Shown: in pieces, positions 53,479-62,614 of the stretch
Position numbering within the stretch: position 1 is the stretch's first letter
Layout: each line of letters starts with the position of its first letter
Source: Parvularcula oceani
GTDB lineage: Bacteria > Pseudomonadota > Alphaproteobacteria > Caulobacterales > Parvularculaceae
Length of the DNA: 64,000 nucleotides
Assembly (NCBI RefSeq): GCF_000733125.1
Contig: NZ_JPHU01000003.1
Span: 186,001 to 250,000, forward strand
Reading direction: 5' to 3'
Program-made: the position numbers and the translations under genes
The notes under the pieces: model-generated
Told to the model about the DNA's origin: nothing
What the model saw: the letters and a program-made list of their open reading frames with translations, nothing else
Databases searched by the model: none

Positions 53479-54318
53479 GTGGAAGACACACCTCTGCAAC
53501 CCGGCCTCTATGTCGCCGCGACCCCGATCGGCAATCTCGGCGATGCCAGCGCGCGCCTGCTGCGCGTGCTGCGCGGCGCGGACGCCGTTCTCTGCGAGGA
53601 CAGCCGGGTGACCGGCAAGCTCCTCTCCGCCTTCGGGATCGAGGCGCGGCTCCAGCCTTATCACGACCACAATGGCGCGAGCGTCCGGCCGGGCATTCTC
53701 GACCGCCTCGAAGCGGGCGCAGCGCTGGCGCTCGTCTCGGATGCGGGCACGCCGCTGATTTCCGATCCCGGCTACAAGCTGGTGCGCGAGGCGCGGGCGC
53801 GCGGCATCCGCATCCATGCGGTGCCGGGCCCCTCCGCGCCCCTGACCGCGCTCAGCGTCTCGGGCGCGCCGACCGACCGGTTCAGCTTTCATGGCTTCCT
53901 GCCCGCCAAGACGGCGGCGCGGAAGAGCGCGCTCTCCGCGCTGGCGGACCGGCAGGAAACGCTTCTCTTCTTCGAGACCGCCCCGCGCCTCGCAAGCGCG
54001 CTCGCCGATATCGCCGAGAGCCTCGGAAGCCGCACCGTCGCCGTCGCCCGTGAGCTGACCAAGCGATATGAGGAGGTCGTCGAGGGCGATGCGGCGGATC
54101 TCGCCGCCCGCTTCGCCGAGAGCCCGACCAAGGGCGAGATCGTCCTGATCATCCATCCCCCCGCCCCGGATGCCGCGCCGAGCGAGGCGGATATCGACGC
54201 CCTTCTGCGCGAGGCGCTGGCCGGACACAGGGTCAAGGATGCCGCATCGATGGTCGCCAAGCGCACGGGGCTGCCAAAGCGCGACCTCTATGCCCGCGCG
54301 CTCGCCCTGAAGCCTTGA
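53479..54318 (+). CDS. rsmI: 16S rRNA 2'-O-methyltransferase RsmI
   Basis: RsmI methylates the ribose of C1402 in 16S rRNA. The 279-residue tetrapyrrole-methylase-fold protein has GLYVAATPIGNLGDASARLL, VLCEDSRVTGKLL, LVSDAGTPLISDPGYKLV and the VPGPSAPLTALSVSG motif. The in-frame GTG 53479 is taken as start; it lacks a clear ribosome site. The TTGA at the stop overlaps the yraN start. Confidence 0.93.
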   Translation: MEDTPLQPGLYVAATPIGNLGDASARLLRVLRGADAVLCEDSRVTGKLLSAFGIEARLQPYHDHNGASVRPGILDRLEAGAALALVSDAGTPLISDPGYKLVREARARGIRIHAVPGPSAPLTALSVSGAPTDRFSFHGFLPAKTAARKSALSALADRQETLLFFETAPRLASALADIAESLGSRTVAVARELTKRYEEVVEGDAADLAARFAESPTKGEIVLIIHPPAPDAAPSEADIDALLREALAGHRVKDAASMVAKRTGLPKRDLYARALALKP

Positions 54319-54677
54319 GGGCGAAGGCGAGCCGCGTCGCGGCCGAGCGCGCCGGCCGGAGGGCCGAGACGCTTGCCGCCCTCCTCCTGCGCCTCAAGGG
54401 CTACCGCATCCTCGAGCGCCGCTTCCGCTGCCATGCGGGCGAGATCGACCTGATCGCCCGGCGCGGACGCCTCGTCGCCTTTGTCGAGGTGAAGGCGCGC
54501 GCCGATCACGCGGCCGCCCTCCTGTCCGTCACGCCGAGGGCGCGCCGCCGGATCGAGGCCGCGGCGACCGCATGGCAGGCGCAGAGGCTGCGGACGCTCG
54601 ATGCGCCTGTCCGTTTCGACATCGTGACCGTCGCCGGCGCCCTGCCCCGCCATCACGCCGATGCCTGGCGGTCCTGA
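54315..54677 (+). CDS. YraN-family putative endonuclease (UPF0102)
   Basis: The 120-residue protein has the nuclease-like fold motif CHAGEIDLIARRGRLVAFVE, with the Glu-Asp and Glu-x-Lys residues (VEVKARA) of restriction-like enzymes. The function is unproven across the family. TTG 54315 is the start, coupled to rsmI. The rsmI-yraN order, often followed by gshB, is common in proteobacteria. Confidence 0.85.
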   Translation: MRAKASRVAAERAGRRAETLAALLLRLKGYRILERRFRCHAGEIDLIARRGRLVAFVEVKARADHAAALLSVTPRARRRIEAAATAWQAQRLRTLDAPVRFDIVTVAGALPRHHADAWRS

Positions 54678-54798
54678 GCGCGACCGGCAGGATGATTACG
54701 AATTTTCGCGCTTCCTTAACCCGCCGGTAGGGATAATGGGAGGACGCGCAATTCCCCCGGCGCTCCTGCGCGCGCCGCTGTCCCGACCGGAGACGCAT

Positions 54799-55365
54799 AT
54801 GCAGAACCGCACTCTTCCCGTTCGCACCCTGCTCTGCGGCCTCGCCGCGCTCGGCATGACCACAGGCTGCGTGCAGAACCGCACGCTCGGCGCGGGCATC
54901 GACGATGTCGGCGCCGATCTCAGCATGAAGCGCCGGCTCTTCGCCAATCGCGACATCGACACCTCGGATGTGGACGTCTCCGTCTTCGAGGGGCGCCTGC
55001 TCCTCGCGGGCACCGTCCCGGACCAGGCCACCCATCAGGCGCTTCTCGCCGAGGCGCGGCGCGTCGGCGGGGTCGGCGAGGTGATCGACGAAGTCCGCGT
55101 CGCCGAACAGACCTCGATGCGGCAGGGCGCGGCGGACGCGCTGATCGACCAGCGGCTCGGCGCCGCGCTCCTCACCGATAGCGGCATCTACCGGAACAAC
55201 TATCAGATCGTCGTCAGCCAGGGCATCGTCTACCTGCTCGGCGTCGCGCAGGGCCCCAACGAGCTCCAGCGCGTGATCGCGCAGGCCGAAGCGGTGCCCG
55301 GCGTGCGTGAAGTCGTCAGCCATGTCGCCTATGTGGGGGATCCCCGCCGCCGCACGCAGCGCTGA
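54799..55365 (+). CDS. BON-domain lipoprotein
   Basis: The 188-residue protein has signal MQNRTLPVRTLLCGLAALG and lipobox TTGC. Two BON domains follow, about 38-105 (MKRRLFANRDIDTSDVDVSV, RLLLAGTVPD) and 115-180 (RLGAALLTDSGIYRNNYQIV, GIVYLLGVAQGPNELQRVI). It resembles E. coli DolP/YraP, an outer-membrane integrity factor, and the yraN neighbourhood supports this. ATG 54799 is chosen because the frame upstream is unlike a signal. A CtrA-like box (TTCG-CGCTTCC-TTAAC) lies at 54705-54720. Confidence 0.87.
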   Translation: MQNRTLPVRTLLCGLAALGMTTGCVQNRTLGAGIDDVGADLSMKRRLFANRDIDTSDVDVSVFEGRLLLAGTVPDQATHQALLAEARRVGGVGEVIDEVRVAEQTSMRQGAADALIDQRLGAALLTDSGIYRNNYQIVVSQGIVYLLGVAQGPNELQRVIAQAEAVPGVREVVSHVAYVGDPRRRTQR

Positions 55366-55383
55366 CACGGAAAGCGATACCCC

Positions 55384-56346
55384 ATGCCCGGACTCGACAT
55401 CTGCATCCAGATGGACCCCATGCACGGGGTGCAGGTCCGGGGGGATACGACCTTCGCCCTTGCCCATGAGGCGCTGGCGCGCGGGCACAGGGTCTGGACC
55501 TATGGCGTCGAGACCCTGCGCCTCGAAAGCGGAAAGGTCCGCGCCTTCGCCCACGAAGTGATCGAACTGACCCATGAGCAGGGCGACCATGTCCGCTATG
55601 GCGAGGCGAAGCTGCGCGACCTGTCCGAGGCCGATGTCGTCCTGATCCGCCAGGACCCGCCCTTCGACATGGCCTATATCACCGGCTGCCACATCCTCGA
55701 GGCGCTGCCCGAGACGACGCTCGTGCTCAACGATCCGGCGGAGATCCGGAACGCGCCCGAGAAGATCTTCGTCATGGACTTCCCCGAGCTCATGCCGCCG
55801 ACGCTGATCTCGGCGGATCCGCGCGCCATCCGCGAGTTCCGCGAGGAGCACGGGGACATCATCGTCAAGCCGCTCTACGGCAATGGCGGAGCGGGCGTGT
55901 TCCGCCTGCGCCCGGACGACCAGAACCTCGCCAGCCTCCTCGAGATGTTCCTGACCCCGCCCAACGCGCTCGGCGGCCCCGTTCCGGTGATCGCGCAGGG
56001 CTATCTTCCGGCTGTCCGCCAGGGCGACAAGCGCATCCTGCTGCTCGACGGCGAACCCGTCGGCGCGATCAACCGCGTCCCGGCCGAAGGCGAGGCCCGC
56101 TCGAACATGCATGTGGGCGGGCGGGCCGAGGCGGCAGAGCTGTCGGCGCGCGACCGGGAGATCTGCGCCGCGATCGGCCCCGAGCTCAAGCGGCGGCGCC
56201 TCGTCCTGACGGGCATCGACGTGATCGGCGGCCTCATCACCGAGATCAACGTGACGAGCCCGACGGGCGTTCAGGAGCTGCGCCGCTTCGGCGGTCCGGA
56301 CCTCGCCGCCCTCTTCTGGGACTGGACCGAACGCGCCAAGGCGTGA
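55384..56346 (+). CDS. gshB: Glutathione synthetase
   Basis: GshB joins gamma-glutamylcysteine and glycine with ATP. The 320-residue ATP-grasp protein starts [20 protein letters not shown], then has [31 protein letters not shown] (ATP loop), [20 protein letters not shown] and [14 protein letters not shown]. It lies 18 bases after the BON lipoprotein gene. Confidence 0.96.
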   Translation: MPGLDICIQMDPMHGVQVRGDTTFALAHEALARGHRVWTYGVETLRLESGKVRAFAHEVIELTHEQGDHVRYGEAKLRDLSEADVVLIRQDPPFDMAYITGCHILEALPETTLVLNDPAEIRNAPEKIFVMDFPELMPPTLISADPRAIREFREEHGDIIVKPLYGNGGAGVFRLRPDDQNLASLLEMFLTPPNALGGPVPVIAQGYLPAVRQGDKRILLLDGEPVGAINRVPAEGEARSNMHVGGRAEAAELSARDREICAAIGPELKRRRLVLTGIDVIGGLITEINVTSPTGVQELRRFGGPDLAALFWDWTERAKA

Positions 56347-56470
56347 TCCGTCAGTGCACGATGTGCGCACTTCCGCGCACGCCGTGCGCTCCGCATACGA
56401 ATCTCACATCGCGTCAAGAAACTGTTAAGGAAACCACATAGGCGCAGGGCGTAACCTGAGGGAGATCCCC

Positions 56471-57835
56471 ATGCGCCGCGCACTTCTCTTGTCGACTTTC
56501 CTGCCTGCCTTCCTTCTGGCCACGCCGGCCCATGCCGAATGCGAAGAGGATGGCTCCGCCATCGTCTGCACCGGTACGGATACGGACGGGTTCGAGACCG
56601 ATGCCGACGGCGCGATCCTCTCGGTGGTCCCCGCCGCCACGGTCTCCGCCGAGGAGGATGCCGTCGTGCTCGAGGGCATGGACTCCCGCGTCGAGAACCA
56701 GGGCCTGATCGAGGCGGGCGAGGATGGCGTCGTGCTCGGCGCGGGCGGCACGCTCGTCAATGACGGCACCATCACGGCCGCAGACGACGCCGTGGACGGC
56801 GACGAGCTCGACGACATCACCGTCGTCAATTTCGGCGCGATCGAAGGCGGCGACGGCGACGGCAATCGGGGCGTCGTGCTCGGCACCGGCAATCGGGGCA
56901 CGCTCGAGAACTACGGCTCGATCACCGCTTACGACGAAGTCTTCGAAGCGGGCGACGATGCGCTCGTCACCAATGAAGAGGGCGCGCTGATCGCCTCTGG
57001 CGGAGAGGACGGCGTCCAGGTCCAGCTCAACGGCGATATCGCGAATTACGGCACGATCTATGGCGGCCTGATCAATGGCGACGGCATCGACATCGACAGC
57101 GGCACGATCTTCAACGCGCAAAGCGGCCTCATCGAATCGCGCGCCCGGGGCCTGACCGCAACCGAAGACGGCGCCGAAGCCGGCATCGATGTCGACGAGG
57201 GCGAAGGCAGCGTCGAGATCGTCAATGACGGCACGATCCGCGGCGAGATCGGCATTCTCGAGGATCGCGGAAACACGGGCGGCCACGTCGTCTCCAATGC
57301 CGGACTGATCGCCGGCACGGGCGGCATCGGCATCGATTTCGACCGGGGCGACGACATCGTCGACCTCCTCTCCGGCGGCACGATCGAAGGAGACGTGCTG
57401 CTCGGCGAAGGATCCGACATGTTCGCGATCGAAGGCGGCGCGGTCATGGACGGATCGGTGTCCCTCGGCGCGGGCGATGACGACGTCTATCTGGACGGCC
57501 TCTTCGGCGCATTTGTCGGCGGCACGGAGAGCACGCTGTTCGATGGCGGGGAAGGCGAGGACCTGATCGGCTTCGACCTCGCCACCACGCTCGGCGACAT
57601 CGTCGGCATCGCCATGTCAGAAGCCTTCGCGGATGCGACCGAGCTGACCTTCCGCAATACCGACGGCTCGACGAGCATCATCGTCTTCACGGGGTTCGAG
57701 CTCTTCGACATCGAAGGCGAGCTCTATTCTCTGAACGAGCTTGCCGAAGCGATCCCGCTTCCGGGCGCCCTGCCCCTCTTCGCCTCCGCCCTCGGCCTCG
57801 GCGGCCTCCTCCGCCGCCGCGCCCGCCGCAGCTAA
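56471..57835 (+). CDS. Secreted beta-helix protein with VPLPA-CTERM sorting signal
   Basis: The 454-residue protein has a signal peptide (MRRALLLSTFLPAFLLATPA cleaved near HA-EC), then repeated short strands with motifs NDGTI, NYGTI/NYGSI and NQGLI, typical of a right-handed beta-helix or autotransporter-passenger-like fold. The composition is very acidic. The C-terminus AIPLPGALPLFASALGLGGL plus LRRRARR is the tripartite PEP-CTERM-type (VPLPA class) signal, which an exosortase would process for surface display or matrix release. No exosortase gene is visible here. GAGGGAG lies upstream of ATG 56471. A possible CtrA-like box (TCAA-GAAACTG-TTAAG) is at 56415-56430. Confidence 0.82.
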   Translation: MRRALLLSTFLPAFLLATPAHAECEEDGSAIVCTGTDTDGFETDADGAILSVVPAATVSAEEDAVVLEGMDSRVENQGLIEAGEDGVVLGAGGTLVNDGTITAADDAVDGDELDDITVVNFGAIEGGDGDGNRGVVLGTGNRGTLENYGSITAYDEVFEAGDDALVTNEEGALIASGGEDGVQVQLNGDIANYGTIYGGLINGDGIDIDSGTIFNAQSGLIESRARGLTATEDGAEAGIDVDEGEGSVEIVNDGTIRGEIGILEDRGNTGGHVVSNAGLIAGTGGIGIDFDRGDDIVDLLSGGTIEGDVLLGEGSDMFAIEGGAVMDGSVSLGAGDDDVYLDGLFGAFVGGTESTLFDGGEGEDLIGFDLATTLGDIVGIAMSEAFADATELTFRNTDGSTSIIVFTGFELFDIEGELYSLNELAEAIPLPGALPLFASALGLGGLLRRRARRS

Positions 57836-57854
57836 GAAAGACTGCAAAGATTCA

Positions 57855-57893
57855 GGGCCTCGCGGACATCCTTCCGCGGGGCTCTTTTGTTTT
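57855..57893 (+). terminator. Intrinsic terminator after VPLPA-CTERM gene
   Basis: GCCTCGCGG at 57858-57865 pairs with CCGCGGGGC at 57874-57882 with one G-T pair and an 8-base loop. It is followed by TCTTTTGTTTT. Confidence 0.75.
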
Positions 57894-57940
57894 CACTATA
57901 TGCGAAATACTTGCGCTTCTTGCTGATTTTACTTCTCTCT

Positions 57941-57973
57941 TATTCGTTCAACTGTCACACAATGGCACTATCA
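57941..57973 (+). promoter_or_regulatory. Possible Pho box before alkaline phosphatase
   Basis: CTGTCAC at 57952-57958 is a perfect Pho-box half (CTGTCA T/C). Weaker copies are in 11-base phase on both sides: TATTCGT at 57941 and TGGCACT at 57963. The region is AT-rich and 33-65 bases before the phosphatase start. PhoB control is inference. Confidence 0.3.
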
Positions 57974-58005
57974 CGGCCGCGTCACCAAACCCCGGGAGAC
58001 CATCC

Positions 58006-59618
58006 GTGCACAAAACGATCCTTACGCTGGGGGCGAGCCTCCTCGCCTTCACCGCGACCGCCGGCGCTCAGGACGCGCCCGATCTCGCAGACGCCCGTCA
58101 GCAGTCAGAATATTGGGACCTGGCGCAGGATGCGCTCGCAGCGAACCGCGCCAAGCGGCCGATCTACGGCACCGCGAAGAACGTGATCCTCTTCGTCGGC
58201 GACGGCATGGGCCCGACGACGGTGACCGCAGGCCGGATCTATGAAGGCCAGCGTGACGGCGACGACCTGCCCGGCGTGCGCAATATCCTCGACTTCGAGA
58301 CCCTGCCCCATGTCGCGCTGTCCAAGACCTACAACACCAATGTCCAGGTTCCCACAGCGCCGGCACGATGACCGCCATGGTCACGGGGGTGAAGACGAAG
58401 CAGGGCCTCATCAACTATCTGCCGATCACGACGCGCGGCGACTGCACGGCACCGGAAGAGAACAAGCTCACGCCGATCTTCGGCCTGGCCGAGGCCGCGG
58501 GATTGTCCACCGGCGTCATCTCGACCGCGCGCATCACCCATGCGACGCCCGCCGCGACCTATGCCCAGGTCGTCGAACGCAATTTTGAGAATGACGGCGA
58601 CATCAATCTGGACGGCCTGCCTGGCGGCACGGACTGCCCGGACATCGCCTCGCAGCTGATCGACTTTCCCTGGGGTGACGGCATCGAGCTGGCCCCCGGC
58701 GGGGGCCGCCGCAACTTCCTCACCTCCGGGCAGGAAGGTCCCGAAGGCGATTCGGGCCGCCGTGTGAACCGCGACCTGACCGCCGAGTGGGAAGCGAAAT
58801 CGCCCAACCACTACTCCGTCTTCACCAAGGGCGAATTCGAGGCGCTGCCGGCGGATGCGAAGGTGCTGGGCCTCTTCGAGTCGAGCCATCTGCAATACGA
58901 GCTCGACCGCGACGACAGCGCGGGCGGCGAGCCGAGCCTCGCCGAGATGACGTCCTACGCCATCGACAACCTCTCTCAGAACCGCGACGGCTACATGCTG
59001 GTCGTCGAAGCAGGCCGGATCGACCACGCCCACCACGGCGTCAACGCCGCCCGGGCGCTCGGCGATACCGAGGCCTTCGACGACGGGATCGAAGCGGCGC
59101 TCGCCAAGGTCGACCTGAACGACACGCTGGTCATCGTGACTGCCGACCACGGCCACGTCTTCACCATGGCCGGCTATCCGACGCTCGACAACGACATACT
59201 CGGCATGGCCGACACGGTCGATGCGGCGGGAGAGCCGCTGCCGGGTCCGGTTCTGGCCGCGGACGGCAAGCCCTATACCACCCTCGCCTATGCGAATGGC
59301 GGCTCCTCGCCCTTCTTCGACACGCCGACCGTCCGCCCCGATCCGCGCGATGCGGGCGTTCCGGTCACGGACAAGAACTACAACCAGACCGCTCTCGTCC
59401 CGGCCGGCTCGGAGACGCATGGCGGGCAGGATGTCGCGATCTATGCGGGCGGGCCGAAGGCCTATCTCTTCGACGGCACGGTCGAGCAGAACTACATCTA
59501 CCACGTGATGAACGAGTCGCTCGCGCTCGATCGCAAGGTCGAGACGGCGGAACGCCTGCGCCGCGCCCGCGACGCCGGTCGCCGCAACTCGGCCCGCGAG
59601 AGCCGCGGCCGCCGCTGA
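58006..59618 (+). pseudogene. Alkaline phosphatase, frameshift at the catalytic serine
   Basis: Part one (58006-58371) has a signal peptide (GTG start, cleavage near TAGAQ), the metal-site motif NVILFVGDGMGPTTVTAGRI and ends NTNVQVPTAPAR. Part two (58368-59618) continues with MTAMVTGVKTKQGLINYLPI, VEAGRIDHAHHGVNAARALG and VTADHGHVFTMAGYP. Adding one base (G) between 58353 and 58354 changes CCC ACA GCG to CCC GAC AGC GCC and restores P-D-S-A-G-T, the active-site serine motif of the PhoA family. The intact product would be about 537 residues. The lesion is either a recent mutation or a sequence error. Confidence 0.9.
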
Positions 59619-59639
59619 AGCGGGCTCGGGACGAAAGCG

Positions 59640-59665
59640 AAGGGGCGGCGCATCCGCCGCCCCTT
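59640..59665. terminator. Bidirectional hairpin between convergent genes
   Basis: AAGGGGCGGCG and CGCCGCCCCTT form a perfect 11-base stem with a 4-base loop, between the phosphatase stop (59618) and the autotransporter stop (59696). Confidence 0.7.
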
Positions 59666-59695
59666 CATGCGTGGCCGGACCTTTTCTTCAGGCGG

Positions 59696-61477
59696 TCAGA
59701 ACGTGAAGGAGAGCCGCGCCGTCGCGCTCAGCCGGTCGATATCCTCCCGCTCCGCCTGGCCGCTGACGCCGAAGGCGAGGCCGATGCCGCCGACGGGCTC
59801 GAACGACACGCCGCCCTCGAAGCCGACATAGCTGTCATCGGCCGTATAGGCGCCGGTGGTGAAGCTGACCGGCGCCCCCTCGGGCGTCACCGTGATCAGC
59901 CGCTCGTCGTCATCGCCCAGGTTTTCGAAATAGGCGACGCGGAGATAGGGCTCTACGCCCAGAAGGCCGCCCCGCGCCTCGATCCCCGCATAGCCGCGCG
60001 TCGCCGAGAAATCCGTATCGGAAAAGGCGATGGCGGTCGCGGTGCCGCTTTCCTCCGCATAGCCGTCCATCTGCACATCGACATAGGAGATACCGACCAG
60101 CGGCGAGACCGATATGGCGAGATCGACGAGGGCGAATGCCGCTTCCGCCGAGCCGCCGAACAGCTCCGCCTGCGTATCGCCCATCTCGAAGCGGGTGAGG
60201 TCGTCGGTCAGCGCGACCGCGCGCGTGACCTCGTCGAACTGCATCTCGCCATAGGTGGCCTGCCCCCGCAGGCGCAGCCCGCCGAGCTTGCCGCGCATGT
60301 AGAGCGTGCCGGTCAGGCTCTCGCTGTCATAGCCGCCGCGTCCCTGACCGAAGCTGCCATCGCCGAGGCCGTAGGAGACGAAGAGCCCCGTCCCGAGGCT
60401 CGTAAAGCCCAGCACCGCCTCCTTCTCCGCCTCGATCCCGGCACGGAAGGTCCAGCTGTCGTCCTCGAGGCCGACGCGCTGCTGGTCCCCGGCGATCTCG
60501 AAGCTGCCATAGCTGACCCCGCCGATCAGGCGCAGAAGGCCCGGCGCGCCTTCCGCGCTGGCGAGGGTTTCCGCCGCCGACGCGGTGCGCAGCAGCTCCG
60601 CCTCGCCCACATAGGCGAGCTGGCCGATCTGCGCGGGCGCCAGCACGGCGGCGAGCGCCATGTTTCCCTGGATCGCCTGCGCCCGGCCCGCCGGGTGGAC
60701 GCTGTCGGCGAGCAGATAGGTCTCGTTCGCATCCGCGGTGACGTAATCGCCCGGCAGGCAGCTGAGCGAGCTCGACGTCGTGCAGGCGGGATCGGTCAGA
60801 TTGGTGAAGCCGAAAGCGGCGGGATCCGCGGCGATCTCGCCATAGAGGCCGTCCACGTCGAGAAAGAGCGCGTTTGTGCCCTGTTCTGCCAGCGCCGCCT
60901 CGAAGGGCTGATTGAAGAGGTCGAGCGTCTGGACATTGGCGAGGACGAGCGTGCCCGCGCCCGCATCGACCACGCGCTGGGCCAGCGCCGCGAGGTCGCG
61001 GCCGGCCTGATCGATGTCGGCCAGCGTCGCATCCCCTCTTTGCAGCGCGAAGATGTCGTTGCCTCCGCCTTGCAGGGTGACGATGTCGGTGGCCGAGAAG
61101 GTTCCGCCGCCTGCGAGATAGCCGTCGATCTGCGCGGCGATATTGGTCTGGGTGAAGAGGCCCGGCGGCTGTGGCGTTGCGACGCGCGCGCCGCCCTCGG
61201 CGAAGTTGAGGCCGCCCTGCGAAGCGGGATCGAGCGTCAGGCCGAGCCCCCCGGCCAGCACCTCGACCCAGACGGGATCGGGATTGGTCGTGAAGCTGCC
61301 TGCGCCCGGGGGCACGAAGGCCGCATAGGCGCCGCCATCGGACAGGCTGTCGCCGAAGGTGATCTGCCGGTCGAAACCGGCCGTCTGCGCCGCCGCGGGC
61401 ATGATAGGCGCCAGAAGCGCCGCCGCCCCGGTGAGCGCCAGCCTCACCGCGAAATCCTTCTTCTTGTCGTTCCTCAC
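59696..61477 (-). CDS. GDSL/SGNH autotransporter esterase (EstA-like)
   Basis: The 593-residue protein has a signal peptide (MRNDKKKDFAVRLALTGAAA, cleavage near PAAAQ) and a GDSL hydrolase passenger. The nucleophile is Ser44 in ITFGDSLSDGG, block III is LQGGGND and the Asp-His pair is in LLADSVHPAGRAQA. From about residue 330 a 12-strand type-V beta-barrel domain begins and ends with a terminal Phe (SATARLSFTF), as required for BAM insertion. It should be an outer-membrane-anchored esterase or lipase like Pseudomonas EstA. GTG 61477 has GGGAGGAA six bases upstream. Confidence 0.9.
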   Translation of the reverse strand: MRNDKKKDFAVRLALTGAAALLAPIMPAAAQTAGFDRQITFGDSLSDGGAYAAFVPPGAGSFTTNPDPVWVEVLAGGLGLTLDPASQGGLNFAEGGARVATPQPPGLFTQTNIAAQIDGYLAGGGTFSATDIVTLQGGGNDIFALQRGDATLADIDQAGRDLAALAQRVVDAGAGTLVLANVQTLDLFNQPFEAALAEQGTNALFLDVDGLYGEIAADPAAFGFTNLTDPACTTSSSLSCLPGDYVTADANETYLLADSVHPAGRAQAIQGNMALAAVLAPAQIGQLAYVGEAELLRTASAAETLASAEGAPGLLRLIGGVSYGSFEIAGDQQRVGLEDDSWTFRAGIEAEKEAVLGFTSLGTGLFVSYGLGDGSFGQGRGGYDSESLTGTLYMRGKLGGLRLRGQATYGEMQFDEVTRAVALTDDLTRFEMGDTQAELFGGSAEAAFALVDLAISVSPLVGISYVDVQMDGYAEESGTATAIAFSDTDFSATRGYAGIEARGGLLGVEPYLRVAYFENLGDDDERLITVTPEGAPVSFTTGAYTADDSYVGFEGGVSFEPVGGIGLAFGVSGQAEREDIDRLSATARLSFTF

Positions 61478-61656
61478 GTCCCGTTCCTCCCTGACCGGCG
61501 CGTTTGTCGTTCTTGGACGCCGGTATTGCGGCGACTGTGAGGATAGGAGCGAGGAATCGTCAAGGTTGTGAGGAGGCTGCGCGATTCGCCGCAGACTGCG
61601 CTTGCCCTGCGCCCGCACTCTCGGACAGGTTGCAGCCCGGGCAGCGAGGATTCGTC

Positions 61657-62610
61657 ATGGTCAGCCGCGTTACAACCTTCGCCTTCGAGGGCGTGGAGGC
61701 GAAGCCCGTCTCTGTCCAATGCCAGCTTTCGGGCGGCAATCCCGCCTTCTTCATCGTCGGCCTGCCCGACAAGTCCGTCTCGGAATCGCGCGAGCGCATT
61801 CACGCCGCCTTCTCCGCCATCGGCCTCGGCCTGCCGCCCAAGAGGATCACGGTGAACCTCGCGCCCGCCGATCTGCGCAAGGAGGGCAGCCATTTCGACC
61901 TGCCGATCGCGGTGGCGCTGATGGTCGAGATGGGCGCGATGCCCGCCGATGCGGCCGAAGGCTATGCGGTCATCGGAGAGCTCGGCCTCGACGGCACGAT
62001 CGAGCCGACGGCGGGCGCCCTTCCCGCGGCCGTTGCCGCCAACGGCCTCGACCTCGGCCTGATCTGCGCAGAAGGGTCCGGCGCGGAGGCCGCATGGGCG
62101 GGCGACGGCGCGGCAGTGCTGGCCCCGAAATCGCTGATCCAGCTCGCCAACCACTTCAAGGGGACGCAGGTCCTCTCCCCGCCCGAGCCCGGAGAGCTCG
62201 CCTCCGGCGCGAACGTGCCGGACCTGTCCGAGGTGAAGGGGCAGGAGACCGCCAAGCGCGCGCTCGAAGTCGCCGCGGCGGGCGGGCACAACCTCCTGAT
62301 GACCGGCCCGCCCGGATCGGGAAAGTCCATGATGGCCGCCCGCCTGCCGGGCCTCCTGCCGCCGCTCACGCCGCGGGAGATGCTCGAGGTGTCGATGATC
62401 CAGTCCGTGGCCGGCCTGATCGAGGAAGGGCGGCTGAGCCGCGCCCGCCCCTTCCGCGCGCCGCACCATTCCGCCTCCATGGCGGCCATGGTCGGCGGCG
62501 GCATGCGGGCCAAGCCCGGCGAAGCGAGCCTCGCGCATAGAGGCGTCCTCTTCCTCGACGAGCTGCCGGAGTTCTCCGGCATTATGGAGCAAACTCACCA
62601 AATAAGGTGA
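61657..62610 (+). pseudogene. comM: comM, interrupted by IS1595-type element
   Basis: ComM is a YifB-like AAA+ helicase that extends branch migration during natural transformation. The remaining 317 codons include the N-terminal LonC-like domain ([40 protein letters not shown]), Walker A GPPGSGKS at 217-224 and Walker [13 protein letters not shown] near 297-307. After FSG the frame runs into IS sequence (IMEQTHQIR) and stops at 62610. The intact family length is about 500 residues, so the C-terminal third is missing and should lie beyond the element, outside the window. GCGAGGA lies six bases before ATG 61657. Confidence 0.9.
62595..62610. promoter_or_regulatory. TCACC-N6-GGTGA palindrome at element left end
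   Basis: TCACCAAATAAGGTGA differs from the copy at 63661 by one base. It lies within about 20 bases of the element edge and its last three bases form the stop that ends the comM fragment. It could be part of the transposase binding site or an operator copy. Confidence 0.6.
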
Positions 62611-62614
62611 TTAG

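Noticed and set aside
54529-56370. 613-codon minus-strand open frame opposite yraN, BON lipoprotein and gshB
   Set aside because: It spans three convincing plus-strand genes and has no motifs of its own.
58787-61540. 917-codon plus-strand open frame across the phosphatase end and opposite the autotransporter
   Set aside because: It crosses the intergenic terminator and is antisense to a gene with a signal peptide, catalytic motifs and a barrel; the composition is typical of a GC shadow.
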